NCBI RefSeq assembly: GCF_028993615.1
Contig: NZ_CP118632.1
Location: forward strand, 868,001 to 932,000
Length of the DNA: 64,000 nucleotides
Direction of reading: 5' to 3'
Source: Herbaspirillum sp. WKF16
GTDB taxonomy: Bacteria > Pseudomonadota > Gammaproteobacteria > Burkholderiales > Burkholderiaceae_D
Under the pieces are notes generated by a model. The model saw only the letters and a program-made list of their open reading frames with translations. It ran no database searches and was not told where the DNA came from. Made by a program: the position numbers and the translations under genes. This document shows, in pieces, positions 30,782 to 38,745 of this stretch (its first letter is position 1; each line of letters opens with the position of its first letter).

Positions 30782-33700
30782 ATGAACATATCTAAATTCT
30801 TTATTGACCGGCCCATCTTCGCCGGTGTCCTTTCCGTCCTGATCCTGCTGGCAGGCCTGATCGCTCTCTTCAAGCTCCCCATTTCCGAATACCCGGATGT
30901 GGTTCCTCCGTCTGTCATCGTGCATGCCCAATACCCAGGGGCCAATCCAAAGGTGATCGCAGAAGCCGTCGCGGCGCCGCTCGAGGAGCGGATCAATGGC
31001 GTGGAGAACATGCTCTACATGCAATCCCAGGCCAACAGCGAAGGCGACCTGACGCTGACGGTGACATTCCAGCTCGGCATGAATCCCGACCTGGCGACGC
31101 AACTGGTTCAAAACCGTGTGAATCAGGCGCTGCCGCGGTTGCCAGAAGATGTGCAGCGTTTGGGTGTGACGACCATCAAGAGTTCGCCCACGGTGACGCT
31201 GTTCATGCACCTCTATTCGACGAACAATCGATACGACATCGTTTACCTCAGAAACTACGCTCTTATCAATCTTCGAGATAAGTTGGCCCGCATCAAAGGG
31301 GTCGGCGACGTCCAGTTGTGGGGGAGCGGCGACTATGCAATGCGCGTGTGGCTGGATCCGCAGAAAGTCGCGCAGCGGAACTTGACCGCAGCGGAGGTGA
31401 TTGCAGCAATCCGTGAGCAGAATGTCCAGGTTGCCGCCGGCGCTGTGGGGGCGTCACCGTCCGCGCCGGGCGTTCCCCTTGAACTGTCGATCAATGCGCG
31501 CGGCCGCCTGGAAACCGAGAAGGATTTTGGGGAAATCATCGTCAAGACGGAAGAAGGCGGCGCTGTCGTGCATTTGGCTGATGTGGCCCGAATCGAACTT
31601 GCGGCCGCAGAATACGGAAGGCGTTCCACGCTCGACAACAAGCCTGCCATTGCACTATCGATCAATGAAGCGCCAGGGGCAAATTCCTTGCAGATTTCGG
31701 AGGATGTCCATGCGGCGATGAGGGAGTTGAGCAAGGATTTTCCCCAAGGCGTGGAATTCCAGATTGCTTATGATCCGACACGATTTGTCCGGTCCAGCAT
31801 CCGTGCCGTCATTCATACGCTGCTGGAAGCCATTGCACTGGTGGTCATTGTCGTTATTGTGTTCCTGCAAACCTGGCGCACGTCGATCATCCCGCTCATT
31901 GCCGTTCCGGTATCGATCGTCGGCACACTCTCGCTGCTGCATGTTTTCGGCTTCTCGATCAACGCGCTTTCGCTCTTCGGACTGGTGCTGGCAATCGGCA
32001 TTGTCGTGGATGACGCCATCGTCGTGGTGGAAAACGTGGAGCGGAATATTGAGAACGGCATGAGTCCGAGAGAAGCGACATATCGGGCAATGCAGGAAGT
32101 CAGTGGTCCCATTATTGCAATTGCGCTGACCCTGGTCGCGGTCTTTGTGCCGCTGGCATTCATGACGGGGTTGACGGGACAATTCTATAAACAGTTTGCG
32201 ATGACCATCGCCATTTCCACCGTTATTTCCGCCATCAATTCGCTGACGCTGTCGCCCGCGCTATCGGCGTTGCTGTTGCGAGGCCACGATGCTCCGGAGG
32301 ACCAGCTGACGCGGATGATGAATCGTTACTTCGGTGCTTTCTTCCAGGCCTTTAACCGGATTTTCCATCGCGCCTCCGAACGCTACGCCGGCGGGGTGGC
32401 AGGAGTCATCAGGCACAAGGGCATGATGCTGGGCATATATGCCGTGCTGCTGGCACTGACCGTACTGATCGGAAAAGTCGTGCCAGGAGGATTCGTCCCG
32501 GCGCAGGACAAGGAATACATCATCACTTTCGCCAAACTGCCGGAAGGCGCCTCGCTGGACAGAACCGATGAAATTATTCGCCAGATGAGTGAAATCGTCA
32601 TGAAAGAACCCGGCGCAGCCCATGCAGTCGCCTTCCCAGGCCTCTCCGTGAATGGCTTCACCAACAATTCGAGCAGCGGCATCGTCTTTGTTCCTTTGAA
32701 ACCATTTGAAGAACGAGACGATAAATCGCTTACGGCGACAGCGATAGCCGCCTCCCTGAACAAGAAATTCAGCGCGATCAAAGGAGCCTTTATCGCCGTT
32801 TTTCCCCCGCCGCCGGTGCTGGGGATCGGGACGCTGGGCGGTTTCAAGATGCAATTGGAAGACCAGGGCGCGGTGGGATATGCCGCATTGAATAAGGCCA
32901 AGGAAGACTTCATCAAAAAGGCTGCTGCAACACCGGAATTGGGCCCTGTGTTCTCCAATTATCAGATCAATGTTCCACAGCTCAATGTCGATATCGATCG
33001 CGTCAAGGTCAAGCAATTGGGACTGTCGGTGACCGATGTATTCAATACGATGCAAGTCTATCTCGGCTCACTTTACGTCAACGATTTCAATCGGTTTGGA
33101 CGGGTGTATCAAGTGCGCGCACAGGCCGATGCCCCCTATCGGCAGGATGCCGATAGTATCCTGCAGCTCAAGGCGCGCAACAGAAGCGGAGAGATGGTTC
33201 CGCTGTCATCTGTGGTCAAGGTCTCGCCGACCTATGGACCGACTACCGTGGTTCGCTACAACGGCTATACCGCCGCAGATATCAACGGGGGCCCAGCGCC
33301 GGGCGTGTCCTCAGATGCCGCTCAAGCAGCGGCGGAGCGGGTCGCCGCGGAAGTGCTGCCCAAAGGCGTGAAGTTCGAATGGACCGACCTGACCTATCAG
33401 AAAATCCTGGCTGGCAATTCGGGCCTGTGGATCTTTCCCATCAGCGTGTTGCTTGTGTTTCTTGCACTCGCGGCCCTGTATGAAAGCCTGACCTTGCCTC
33501 TGGCGGTGATTCTGATCGTTCCGATGAGCATTCTCTCAGCGCTTGCAGGGGTATGGCTGACGGGCGGCGACAATAATATCTTCACGCAAATCGGATTGAT
33601 GGTGCTGGTGGGCCTTGCTTCCAAGAATGCGATTCTGATCGTCGAATTTGCCCGTGAGCTCGAACATGACGGCCGCACACCGATTCAAGCTGCGATCGAG

Positions 33701-33985
33701 GCAAGCCGGCTGCGTCTGAGGCCTATCCTGATGACATCACTGGCCTTCATCATGGGCGTTGTTCCGCTCGTCGTATCCAGCGGCGCAGGGGCTGAGATGC
33801 GGCAAGCGATGGGTATCGCCGTATTTTTCGGAATGCTGGGCGTGACGCTGTTCGGGCTGATGCTGACCCCGGTGTTCTACGTGGTATTGAGAACCTTGGC
33901 CGGCGGGAAAATCCATGTGGCCAATAAAGATGCGCCGCCAACGCATGAGGTTCCTGTGTTTGCAAGCAACGCAAAGGAGATGTGA
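30782..33985 (+). CDS. RND multidrug efflux permease (HAE1 family, MexF/AcrB type)
   Basis: A 1067-residue inner-membrane trimeric pump that extrudes hydrophobic drugs or solvents using the proton gradient. It starts with the family MNISKFFIDRPIFAGVLSV, has two sets of six membrane helices separated by large periplasmic loops, and retains the proton-relay Asp-Asp pair in GIVVDDAIVVVENVERN (about residues 404-420). The second half carries LMVLVGLASKNAILIVEFA. The protein is complete. Its stop overlaps the start of the channel gene (TGATG at 33983-33987). Substrates cannot be predicted from sequence. Confidence 0.96.
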   Translation: MNISKFFIDRPIFAGVLSVLILLAGLIALFKLPISEYPDVVPPSVIVHAQYPGANPKVIAEAVAAPLEERINGVENMLYMQSQANSEGDLTLTVTFQLGMNPDLATQLVQNRVNQALPRLPEDVQRLGVTTIKSSPTVTLFMHLYSTNNRYDIVYLRNYALINLRDKLARIKGVGDVQLWGSGDYAMRVWLDPQKVAQRNLTAAEVIAAIREQNVQVAAGAVGASPSAPGVPLELSINARGRLETEKDFGEIIVKTEEGGAVVHLADVARIELAAAEYGRRSTLDNKPAIALSINEAPGANSLQISEDVHAAMRELSKDFPQGVEFQIAYDPTRFVRSSIRAVIHTLLEAIALVVIVVIVFLQTWRTSIIPLIAVPVSIVGTLSLLHVFGFSINALSLFGLVLAIGIVVDDAIVVVENVERNIENGMSPREATYRAMQEVSGPIIAIALTLVAVFVPLAFMTGLTGQFYKQFAMTIAISTVISAINSLTLSPALSALLLRGHDAPEDQLTRMMNRYFGAFFQAFNRIFHRASERYAGGVAGVIRHKGMMLGIYAVLLALTVLIGKVVPGGFVPAQDKEYIITFAKLPEGASLDRTDEIIRQMSEIVMKEPGAAHAVAFPGLSVNGFTNNSSSGIVFVPLKPFEERDDKSLTATAIAASLNKKFSAIKGAFIAVFPPPPVLGIGTLGGFKMQLEDQGAVGYAALNKAKEDFIKKAAATPELGPVFSNYQINVPQLNVDIDRVKVKQLGLSVTDVFNTMQVYLGSLYVNDFNRFGRVYQVRAQADAPYRQDADSILQLKARNRSGEMVPLSSVVKVSPTYGPTTVVRYNGYTAADINGGPAPGVSSDAAQAAAERVAAEVLPKGVKFEWTDLTYQKILAGNSGLWIFPISVLLVFLALAALYESLTLPLAVILIVPMSILSALAGVWLTGGDNNIFTQIGLMVLVGLASKNAILIVEFARELEHDGRTPIQAAIEASRLRLRPILMTSLAFIMGVVPLVVSSGAGAEMRQAMGIAVFFGMLGVTLFGLMLTPVFYVVLRTLAGGKIHVANKDAPPTHEVPVFASNAKEM

Positions 33986-35520
33986 TGAATCATCAGCTTC
34001 ACTCTTCGATGCGCGGGATTGCTGGTCTTAAGCGCATGCTCATCGCACTGCCTTTTCTTTCCACCCTGGCTGCCTGCTCCATGGAGCCTGTCTATGTGAG
34101 ACCCGAAATACCTGCTCATGCCCTGTTCAAGGAGCTACCGCCATCGCGGGACAAGGACGCTTCAGGCAATTGGAAGATTGCGGAGCCGGCTGAAAGCGCT
34201 CATCGGGGCGCATGGTGGAAAGTCTTTGCGGACCCAGCATTGGATGCCCTGGAACAGGAGGCCATGGACGCCAATCAGAACCTGAAAGCCGCCGCCGCAC
34301 GTATCCTGCAATCCAGGGCGCTGACGCAGGCTGCCAGTGCGGAACGACTTCCTTCATTGGCTGCCGGCGCCGGGGCGACCAGGCAACGGGTGTCTCCCGC
34401 ATCGCAGTCTTTGCCCAATGATGCGGAAATCCAACCTCAGACCTTGTGGCGCGCTCAGGCGACTGCCTCGTATGAGCTCGACTTGTTTGGGCGCGCTTCA
34501 GCAAATGTCCACGCTGCCGCGGCTGACCAGGAACAAAGCGATGCCCTGTTCAGATCGCTCCAGCTGGCTTTGCAAGCCGACGTCGCGCAACATTATTTCC
34601 GGCTTCGCGCGTTGGACAGGCAATCGGTTCTCTACCGTCAGACGGTCATGTTGCGGGAAGACACTTTGCGTCTTGTCGAGCATAGGTTCAATGAAGGGGA
34701 AATTGATGAATTCGACGTGTCCAGGGCGCGCAACGAGGCTGCCTCGGCGCGCGCCGGCGCAGTGGGGATTGCCCGCCAGCGGGCAATGGCGGAGCACAGC
34801 CTCGCCACCCTGTTGGGCAAGATTCCCGCTGATTTTTCGTTTCCCGATACACCTCTGGACGCCGTTCTTGTCCAGATCCCGGCCGGGATTTCTTCATCAT
34901 TGCTGGAGCGACGTCCCGATATCGCGGCCGCCGAGCGAGCGATCGCGGCGGCGAACGCCCGCATCGGAGTCGCCAAATCCGCCTATTTTCCAACGATCGA
35001 CATGACAGGAGCGCTCGGCTATGAGTCGGCAACGCTGAAAGACTTGTTCAATTGGTCGAGCCGAACTTTCTTGCTCGGGCCGCTCGTGGGGACGGCATTG
35101 ACTGTTCCAATCTTTGATGGCGGCCGACGGCAAGCCAATCTGGAGGGCGCCCAGGCGAAATTGGACGAGGCGGCGGCCAATTACCAACAGCAGGTACTGG
35201 TTGCGTTTCGTGAGGTGGAGGATAGCCTCGCAACGCTGCGTTTGCTCGGTGAGCAAACCCGGGAGCAGCAGATCGCCTTGAAGGCGTCGGAGAACGCCGA
35301 AAAGCTCTCGCAAGCCCGTTACCGCGAAGGTGAAAGTAATTTGATCGACGTGATGGATGTCCAGCGTCAGGTGCTGCAATCGCAGTTGCTTGTGAGCGAA
35401 CTTACCGGGGCGCGAGCGATTGCGGCTGTCAATTTGATAAGGGCTTTGGGCGGCGGATGGGCGCGGGACGGAGATGATGGCTTGGCCTCCATCGCGCAGC
35501 GTCAAGAGGCGCGTCAGTAA
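33985..35520 (+). CDS. Outer-membrane efflux lipoprotein (OprM/NodT family)
   Basis: Channel component of the tripartite pump, 511 residues. The N-terminal signal peptide ends in a lipobox LAAC with the lipidated Cys at residue 31. Two OEP repeats follow (WWKVFADPALDALEQEAMDANQ region and the second half after AAAERAIAAANARIGVAKSAYFP). The ATG at 33985 overlaps the permease stop and has AAAGGAG nearby, so the three pump genes form one operon. The perfect 16-bp hairpin at 35530-35565 separates it from the converging cyoE gene. Confidence 0.95.
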   Translation: MNHQLHSSMRGIAGLKRMLIALPFLSTLAACSMEPVYVRPEIPAHALFKELPPSRDKDASGNWKIAEPAESAHRGAWWKVFADPALDALEQEAMDANQNLKAAAARILQSRALTQAASAERLPSLAAGAGATRQRVSPASQSLPNDAEIQPQTLWRAQATASYELDLFGRASANVHAAAADQEQSDALFRSLQLALQADVAQHYFRLRALDRQSVLYRQTVMLREDTLRLVEHRFNEGEIDEFDVSRARNEAASARAGAVGIARQRAMAEHSLATLLGKIPADFSFPDTPLDAVLVQIPAGISSSLLERRPDIAAAERAIAAANARIGVAKSAYFPTIDMTGALGYESATLKDLFNWSSRTFLLGPLVGTALTVPIFDGGRRQANLEGAQAKLDEAAANYQQQVLVAFREVEDSLATLRLLGEQTREQQIALKASENAEKLSQARYREGESNLIDVMDVQRQVLQSQLLVSELTGARAIAAVNLIRALGGGWARDGDDGLASIAQRQEARQ

Positions 35521-35529
35521 GTCGCGCCG

Positions 35530-35565
35530 CCGGCCTTCCCTCCGGCGAACCGGAGGGAAGGCCGG
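35530..35565. terminator. Perfect 16-bp stem-loop between converging operons
   Basis: Arms at 35530-35545 and 35550-35565 are fully complementary around a CGAA loop, with core CCTTCCCTCCGG. There is no T-run on either side, so it may act as an mRNA 3' stabiliser or a factor-assisted end for both the efflux and the heme operons. Confidence 0.6.
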
Positions 35566-35603
35566 CGATCTTGCGATTGCGGTGATGGGGCGCGGAGCCT
35601 CAA

Positions 35604-36467
35604 TTATCGGATGCTTAAGGCGGTCAGCGCCATCGCCACATTCAGCACCACGATGACAGCGATCGAGGAGATGAATATCTTTCTTGCCCACTGAACCTCA
35701 TCGGTCGCGCTAAAGCCCTGAAAAGCCAATCTCAACCAATACAGTCCGATGGCGAGCGAAGGAACCAGATAGATCGGGCCGGCATAGCCCAGCAGCGAGA
35801 GAACGGGGACAGTCGCCGAAAATGCGGCGATATACCCAGCCATTTGCCGCTTGGCGGCGGGCCAGCCTTTGATCGCGGGATAAACCGGAATCGAGGCGGC
35901 TTGATAGTCCGCGGCGCGAAATATTGCAATGGCATAGGAATGAGGCATCTGCCACAAGCTGAACATCACCAGCAAGGTGATTGCCGCCGCATCAAACTGG
36001 CCACTGGCGGAGCAATAGCCGACTACTGGCGGTATGGCGCCCGACAGGCTGCCTGCCAATGTGCCGTAAACGGATTTACGTTTGAGAAGGGATGTGTAGA
36101 GTCCTACGTAGACGGCATAGCCGACGAGAATCAATGCTGCGGGAAGGTATTGTCCTGTCGCCGCGTAGAGGAGGGCGACGCCACCAATGCCCAAGCAGAG
36201 AACAATCGCTTTGGCTGCGACAGTCGATATTTCAGATTTCACCAGCGGCCGGTCCCGGGTTCGCGCCATCAATGCATCGATATCTCGATCAAGGATGTTG
36301 TTGGCAGCACATGCCGAAGAAATGACAAGCGCCACGCTTATCGCAACCAGCATCCCCGTGATCCACCGGATATCTCCAGAGGATCCCAGGAAATATCCGC
36401 CTGTGACTGCGACAAGATTTCCTGCGACGATGCCGGGCTTGATTAACTTCAGATACGTTCGGAACAT
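35604..36467 (-). CDS. cyoE: Protoheme IX farnesyltransferase (heme O synthase)
   Basis: Integral-membrane UbiA-type prenyltransferase of 287 residues with about eight or nine helices; it converts heme B to heme O for terminal oxidases. The polyprenyl-diphosphate site NxxxDxxxD is intact (N56, D60, D64 in NNILDRDID), followed by RTRDRPL and the later YTSLLKRKSVYG. No oxidase structural genes are nearby, which is unusual, because cyoE/ctaB normally sits with a cyo or cta operon. It is the last of three same-strand genes with the CopD/HemJ-like and DUF3817 genes, 89 bases after the former. It lies in the lower-G+C block, so it may be a second, acquired copy. Confidence 0.93.
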   Translation of the reverse strand: MFRTYLKLIKPGIVAGNLVAVTGGYFLGSSGDIRWITGMLVAISVALVISSACAANNILDRDIDALMARTRDRPLVKSEISTVAAKAIVLCLGIGGVALLYAATGQYLPAALILVGYAVYVGLYTSLLKRKSVYGTLAGSLSGAIPPVVGYCSASGQFDAAAITLLVMFSLWQMPHSYAIAIFRAADYQAASIPVYPAIKGWPAAKRQMAGYIAAFSATVPVLSLLGYAGPIYLVPSLAIGLYWLRLAFQGFSATDEVQWARKIFISSIAVIVVLNVAMALTALSIR

Positions 36468-36556
36468 AGTGATAAACGGGGCGCCTGCATTGCAGGACAG
36501 CGTTCCTCAAGCAGGATCGCGCGGTGAGTGATTTCGGAAGACAGGTCAGATGATCT

Positions 36557-36973
36557 TCAAGACGGCTTTACGACAGCCAGGACTGCAATGCCCATGAGGG
36601 AGATGAAAATCATGGGGAGCAGTGGCCACGATGTCGATGCGACTCCGTTGGCGACCCGTCGCAGTCTCCCGGATTGGATGCCGTGAGCGGCTGATAGAAC
36701 GATGACAAGGAAGAGTTTCGCCTTGAGCCATGGCGCGTCGAACCAGTGGCCGGTTAGAACGAGTCCCAGGCCAAACGCCCAGACCAGGATCATCGCTGGC
36801 GTCGTCACCGCGTGATCCCAACGCCTGAGTGTCGTTGCAATGCCGGAAACGCCTGCGCTGTTTCCCCGTGCCGACCAGAGAAACGCAGATACGGCCACTA
36901 CACCGCCAAAGAAGACTAAGGCAGAGACGACGTGCATTGCCTTGATCCAGGGATAGAAGGCGGCGAGGCTCAT
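36557..36973 (-). CDS. CopD/HemJ-like four-helix membrane protein
   Basis: A 138-residue membrane protein with four predicted helices. A conserved His in the first helix (FYPWIKAMHVVSALVFFGG, His at about 14) and the third-to-fourth-helix block WLKAKLFLVIVLSAAHGIQ fit the CopD/HemJ (UPF0093) superfamily, whose HemJ members oxidise protoporphyrinogen and bind heme through such residues. With a heme O synthase next door, a heme-related role is more likely than copper resistance. The ATG at 36973 overlaps the stop of the upstream DUF3817 gene by four bases (coupled translation). Assignment as true HemJ is not certain. Confidence 0.65.
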   Translation of the reverse strand: MSLAAFYPWIKAMHVVSALVFFGGVVAVSAFLWSARGNSAGVSGIATTLRRWDHAVTTPAMILVWAFGLGLVLTGHWFDAPWLKAKLFLVIVLSAAHGIQSGRLRRVANGVASTSWPLLPMIFISLMGIAVLAVVKPS

Positions 36974-37323
36974 GGTCGCGTCGCCGGGCGCAGCAGGTTG
37001 ATTTTTCGGGAAACCAGGGACGCATTGAAAAATCCCCCGGCTGGCAAGACGGCCAGCACAATCATTCTGAGCACTTCCCCAGCGCGCCAGTCCGTTGCGG
37101 AGCTTGTCTGAATGATGATCCAGAGATAGGCGCAAAATGCGATCCCGTGGATCGGTCCCATGATTTCTACACCCAGCGGCCAGCCGCCCCAGTGCTTTAG
37201 CGGAACCGCGATTGCCAGCAAGAGAATGAGCGTTGTCGCCTCAAAAAGGGAAGTCAGTTCGAGGCGGCGCAGTTGCTTCACCTCGTCCGGGGAGGTTTGA
37301 TTGGGAGGGGCGGTATCGGGCAT
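36970..37323 (-). CDS. DUF3817 domain membrane protein
   Basis: A 117-residue protein with about three membrane helices: LTSLFEATTLILLLAIAVPL, a middle helix in EIMGPIHGIAFCAYLWIII, and a C-terminal one at VLRMIVLAVLPAGGFF. This arrangement, with HG at the centre, is the DUF3817 family, often found next to cytochrome oxidase or heme genes, with unknown function. The ATG at 37323 is preceded by GGAGATAACC. It is the first gene of the operon DUF3817 / HemJ-like / cyoE, overlapping the second by four bases. Confidence 0.75.
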   Translation of the reverse strand: MPDTAPPNQTSPDEVKQLRRLELTSLFEATTLILLLAIAVPLKHWGGWPLGVEIMGPIHGIAFCAYLWIIIQTSSATDWRAGEVLRMIVLAVLPAGGFFNASLVSRKINLLRPATRP

Positions 37324-37739
37324 GGTTATCTCCAAATGTGCCCGACAATGTAGCTTTTTCAGTGCTGGTAAGGTGAGGACGAAAGCGGACTTAAATGGCT
37401 CAATTCCAGCCATTTTTTAGCGAGGGCATTCTGTTTCTTTTTTTGGTAATGGATCGTCAAATATCAATGACCCGATTGAAAACCGCACTCCATTGAATTG
37501 TCTGGATTCGATGAATTTTGGACTCGACGCATAACGCGTTGATGCCGTGTTCGCCATATCGAAGAGACTTCATCTCCCATTCCTGCCAAGCACATCTACC
37601 CATTCCACGATTTATTTGCCAATCAGTATCCAAGTCATTGGGGCAGGCGCACGCGCTGCCTAATATATCCGCAGCTTGCATCCAGGCGCTGGCGCCACGC
37701 GGGCAGTTGGTTCTTCCTCATCCTCTCAGGAGTCAAATC
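37324..37739. other. Boundary spacer with tRNA-derived fragment
   Basis: This has lower G+C than the SDR gene that follows. It contains the promoter side of the DUF3817 operon, the tRNA-Ile-like fragment at 37520-37553, and the SDR ribosome-binding site at its right end. The long frame running into the SDR gene from 37518 is not family sequence. No gene was seen. Confidence 0.5.
37520..37553 (+). repeat. Degenerate partial copy of tRNA-Ile(CAU), putative att remnant
   Basis: Aligned to the tRNA at 27950-27978, it shows GGACTC, then a 5-base insertion GACGC, then ATAA, two mismatches, and CGTTG-TGCCGTGTTCG with one mismatch: 26 of 29 bases match. It is in the same orientation as the tRNA. The part shared runs from the anticodon arm through the T loop; the acceptor end is not recognisable. 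Confidence 0.55.
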
Positions 37740-38480
37740 GTGGGTTCACTCACCGGAAAGGTCGCCTTGGTAACGGGCGGCAGCAGGGGTATTGGCGCGG
37801 CCGTCGCGTATCGGCTGGCGCAGCAGGGTGCGGACGTTGCGCTGACCTACGGCGCTTCGCGCGACAAGGCGCTGGCCGTGTCCAAGCAGATCCGCGCGCT
37901 GGGGCGGCGGGTGGAGATCATCGCGGCGGATGCGTCGGATGCGCAGCTTGTCCAGGCCGCTGTCGAGACCACGGTGTCGACGCTGGGGCGGCTGGATATC
38001 CTGGTCAACAATGCCGGCAACTTCCTGACCGCGCCGATCGACGAATTGTCCATCGACGACTACGACCGCACGTTCTCCGTGAATGTGCGCGCGGTGTTCG
38101 CGGCGATCGCGCAGGCGTCGAAGCATTTGCCCGACGGCGGCCGCATCATCTCCATCGGCAGCTGCCTGGCGCTGCGGCCGGGGCGGGCCGGGGTGAGCTT
38201 GTATGCGGCGAGCAAGGCGGCGCTGGTGGGGCTGACCAAGGGCGTGGCGCGCGACCTGGGCAAGTGCGGCATCACGGTCAACCTGATACAGCCGGGGCCG
38301 GTCAATACCGATATGAACCCGGAAGACGGTCCGCGCGCTCCTGCCACGCGGGCGGCGCTGGCGCTTGCTTCCTACGGCCAGCCGGACGATATCGCGGCGA
38401 TGGTCCTGCACCTGGCGGGGGAAACCGGGCGCTACATCACGGGCGCCGTGCTCGATGTGGATGGCGGTTTCAATACCTGA
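37740..38480 (+). CDS. SDR-family oxidoreductase (FabG-like)
   Basis: A 246-residue classical short-chain dehydrogenase/reductase. The cofactor motif TGGSRGIG is at 12-19, the structural NNAG at 90-93, and the catalytic Ser (about 141), Tyr155 and Lys159 in YAASK are present. The C-terminal TGAVLDVDGG is typical. The substrate is unknown; NADPH use is plausible from the Arg in SRGIG. The start is GTG at 37740, with AGGAG at 37728-37732; no ATG fits. This is the first gene of normal high-G+C composition after the lower-G+C block. A strong terminator follows at 38501-38535. Confidence 0.92.
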   Translation: MGSLTGKVALVTGGSRGIGAAVAYRLAQQGADVALTYGASRDKALAVSKQIRALGRRVEIIAADASDAQLVQAAVETTVSTLGRLDILVNNAGNFLTAPIDELSIDDYDRTFSVNVRAVFAAIAQASKHLPDGGRIISIGSCLALRPGRAGVSLYAASKAALVGLTKGVARDLGKCGITVNLIQPGPVNTDMNPEDGPRAPATRAALALASYGQPDDIAAMVLHLAGETGRYITGAVLDVDGGFNT

Positions 38481-38500
38481 TCCGTGGCATGAGTGAAGAT

Positions 38501-38535
38501 GGCCTGACGCCAGTTGGCGCCAGGCCGTTTTTTTT
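38501..38535 (+). terminator. Terminator after the SDR gene
   Basis: GGCCTG (38501-38506) / CAGGCC (38521-38526) and CGCCA / TGGCG arms with one mismatch, followed by eight T (38528-38535). Confidence 0.9.
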
Positions 38536-38745
38536 GTCCCTATCCCTGGCTTGCGGGCTTCCTGGCCCGGGAGCCTCCGTATTTCCACCGGCTCGCCGGG
38601 GAAATTCACCATTTGCTGGCGCAGATCAAGTCCTGCGCGCTCTGTCATAGGCCTGCGGTCACAAGCTGACTATACTGGGCGCCGGGATGCCGTGCGGCAA
38701 TGCCGTGCGCAGCATCAGCCATTGACTCGTCACCGGGATGACACC

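Larger units (their letters stand above)
28037..37553. mobile_element. Putative remnant genomic island at tRNA-Ile(CAU)
   Basis: The block between the tRNA terminator and the tRNA-derived fragment at 37520-37553 is visibly lower in G+C and has codon use unlike rpoD or the SDR gene on either side. It carries an AraC-type regulator, an RND efflux operon and a three-gene heme-related group. No integrase, transposase or relaxase gene is present, so if it was an island it has lost its mobility genes. The call rests on the compositional shift plus the partial tRNA copy near the far end. Confidence 0.4.
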
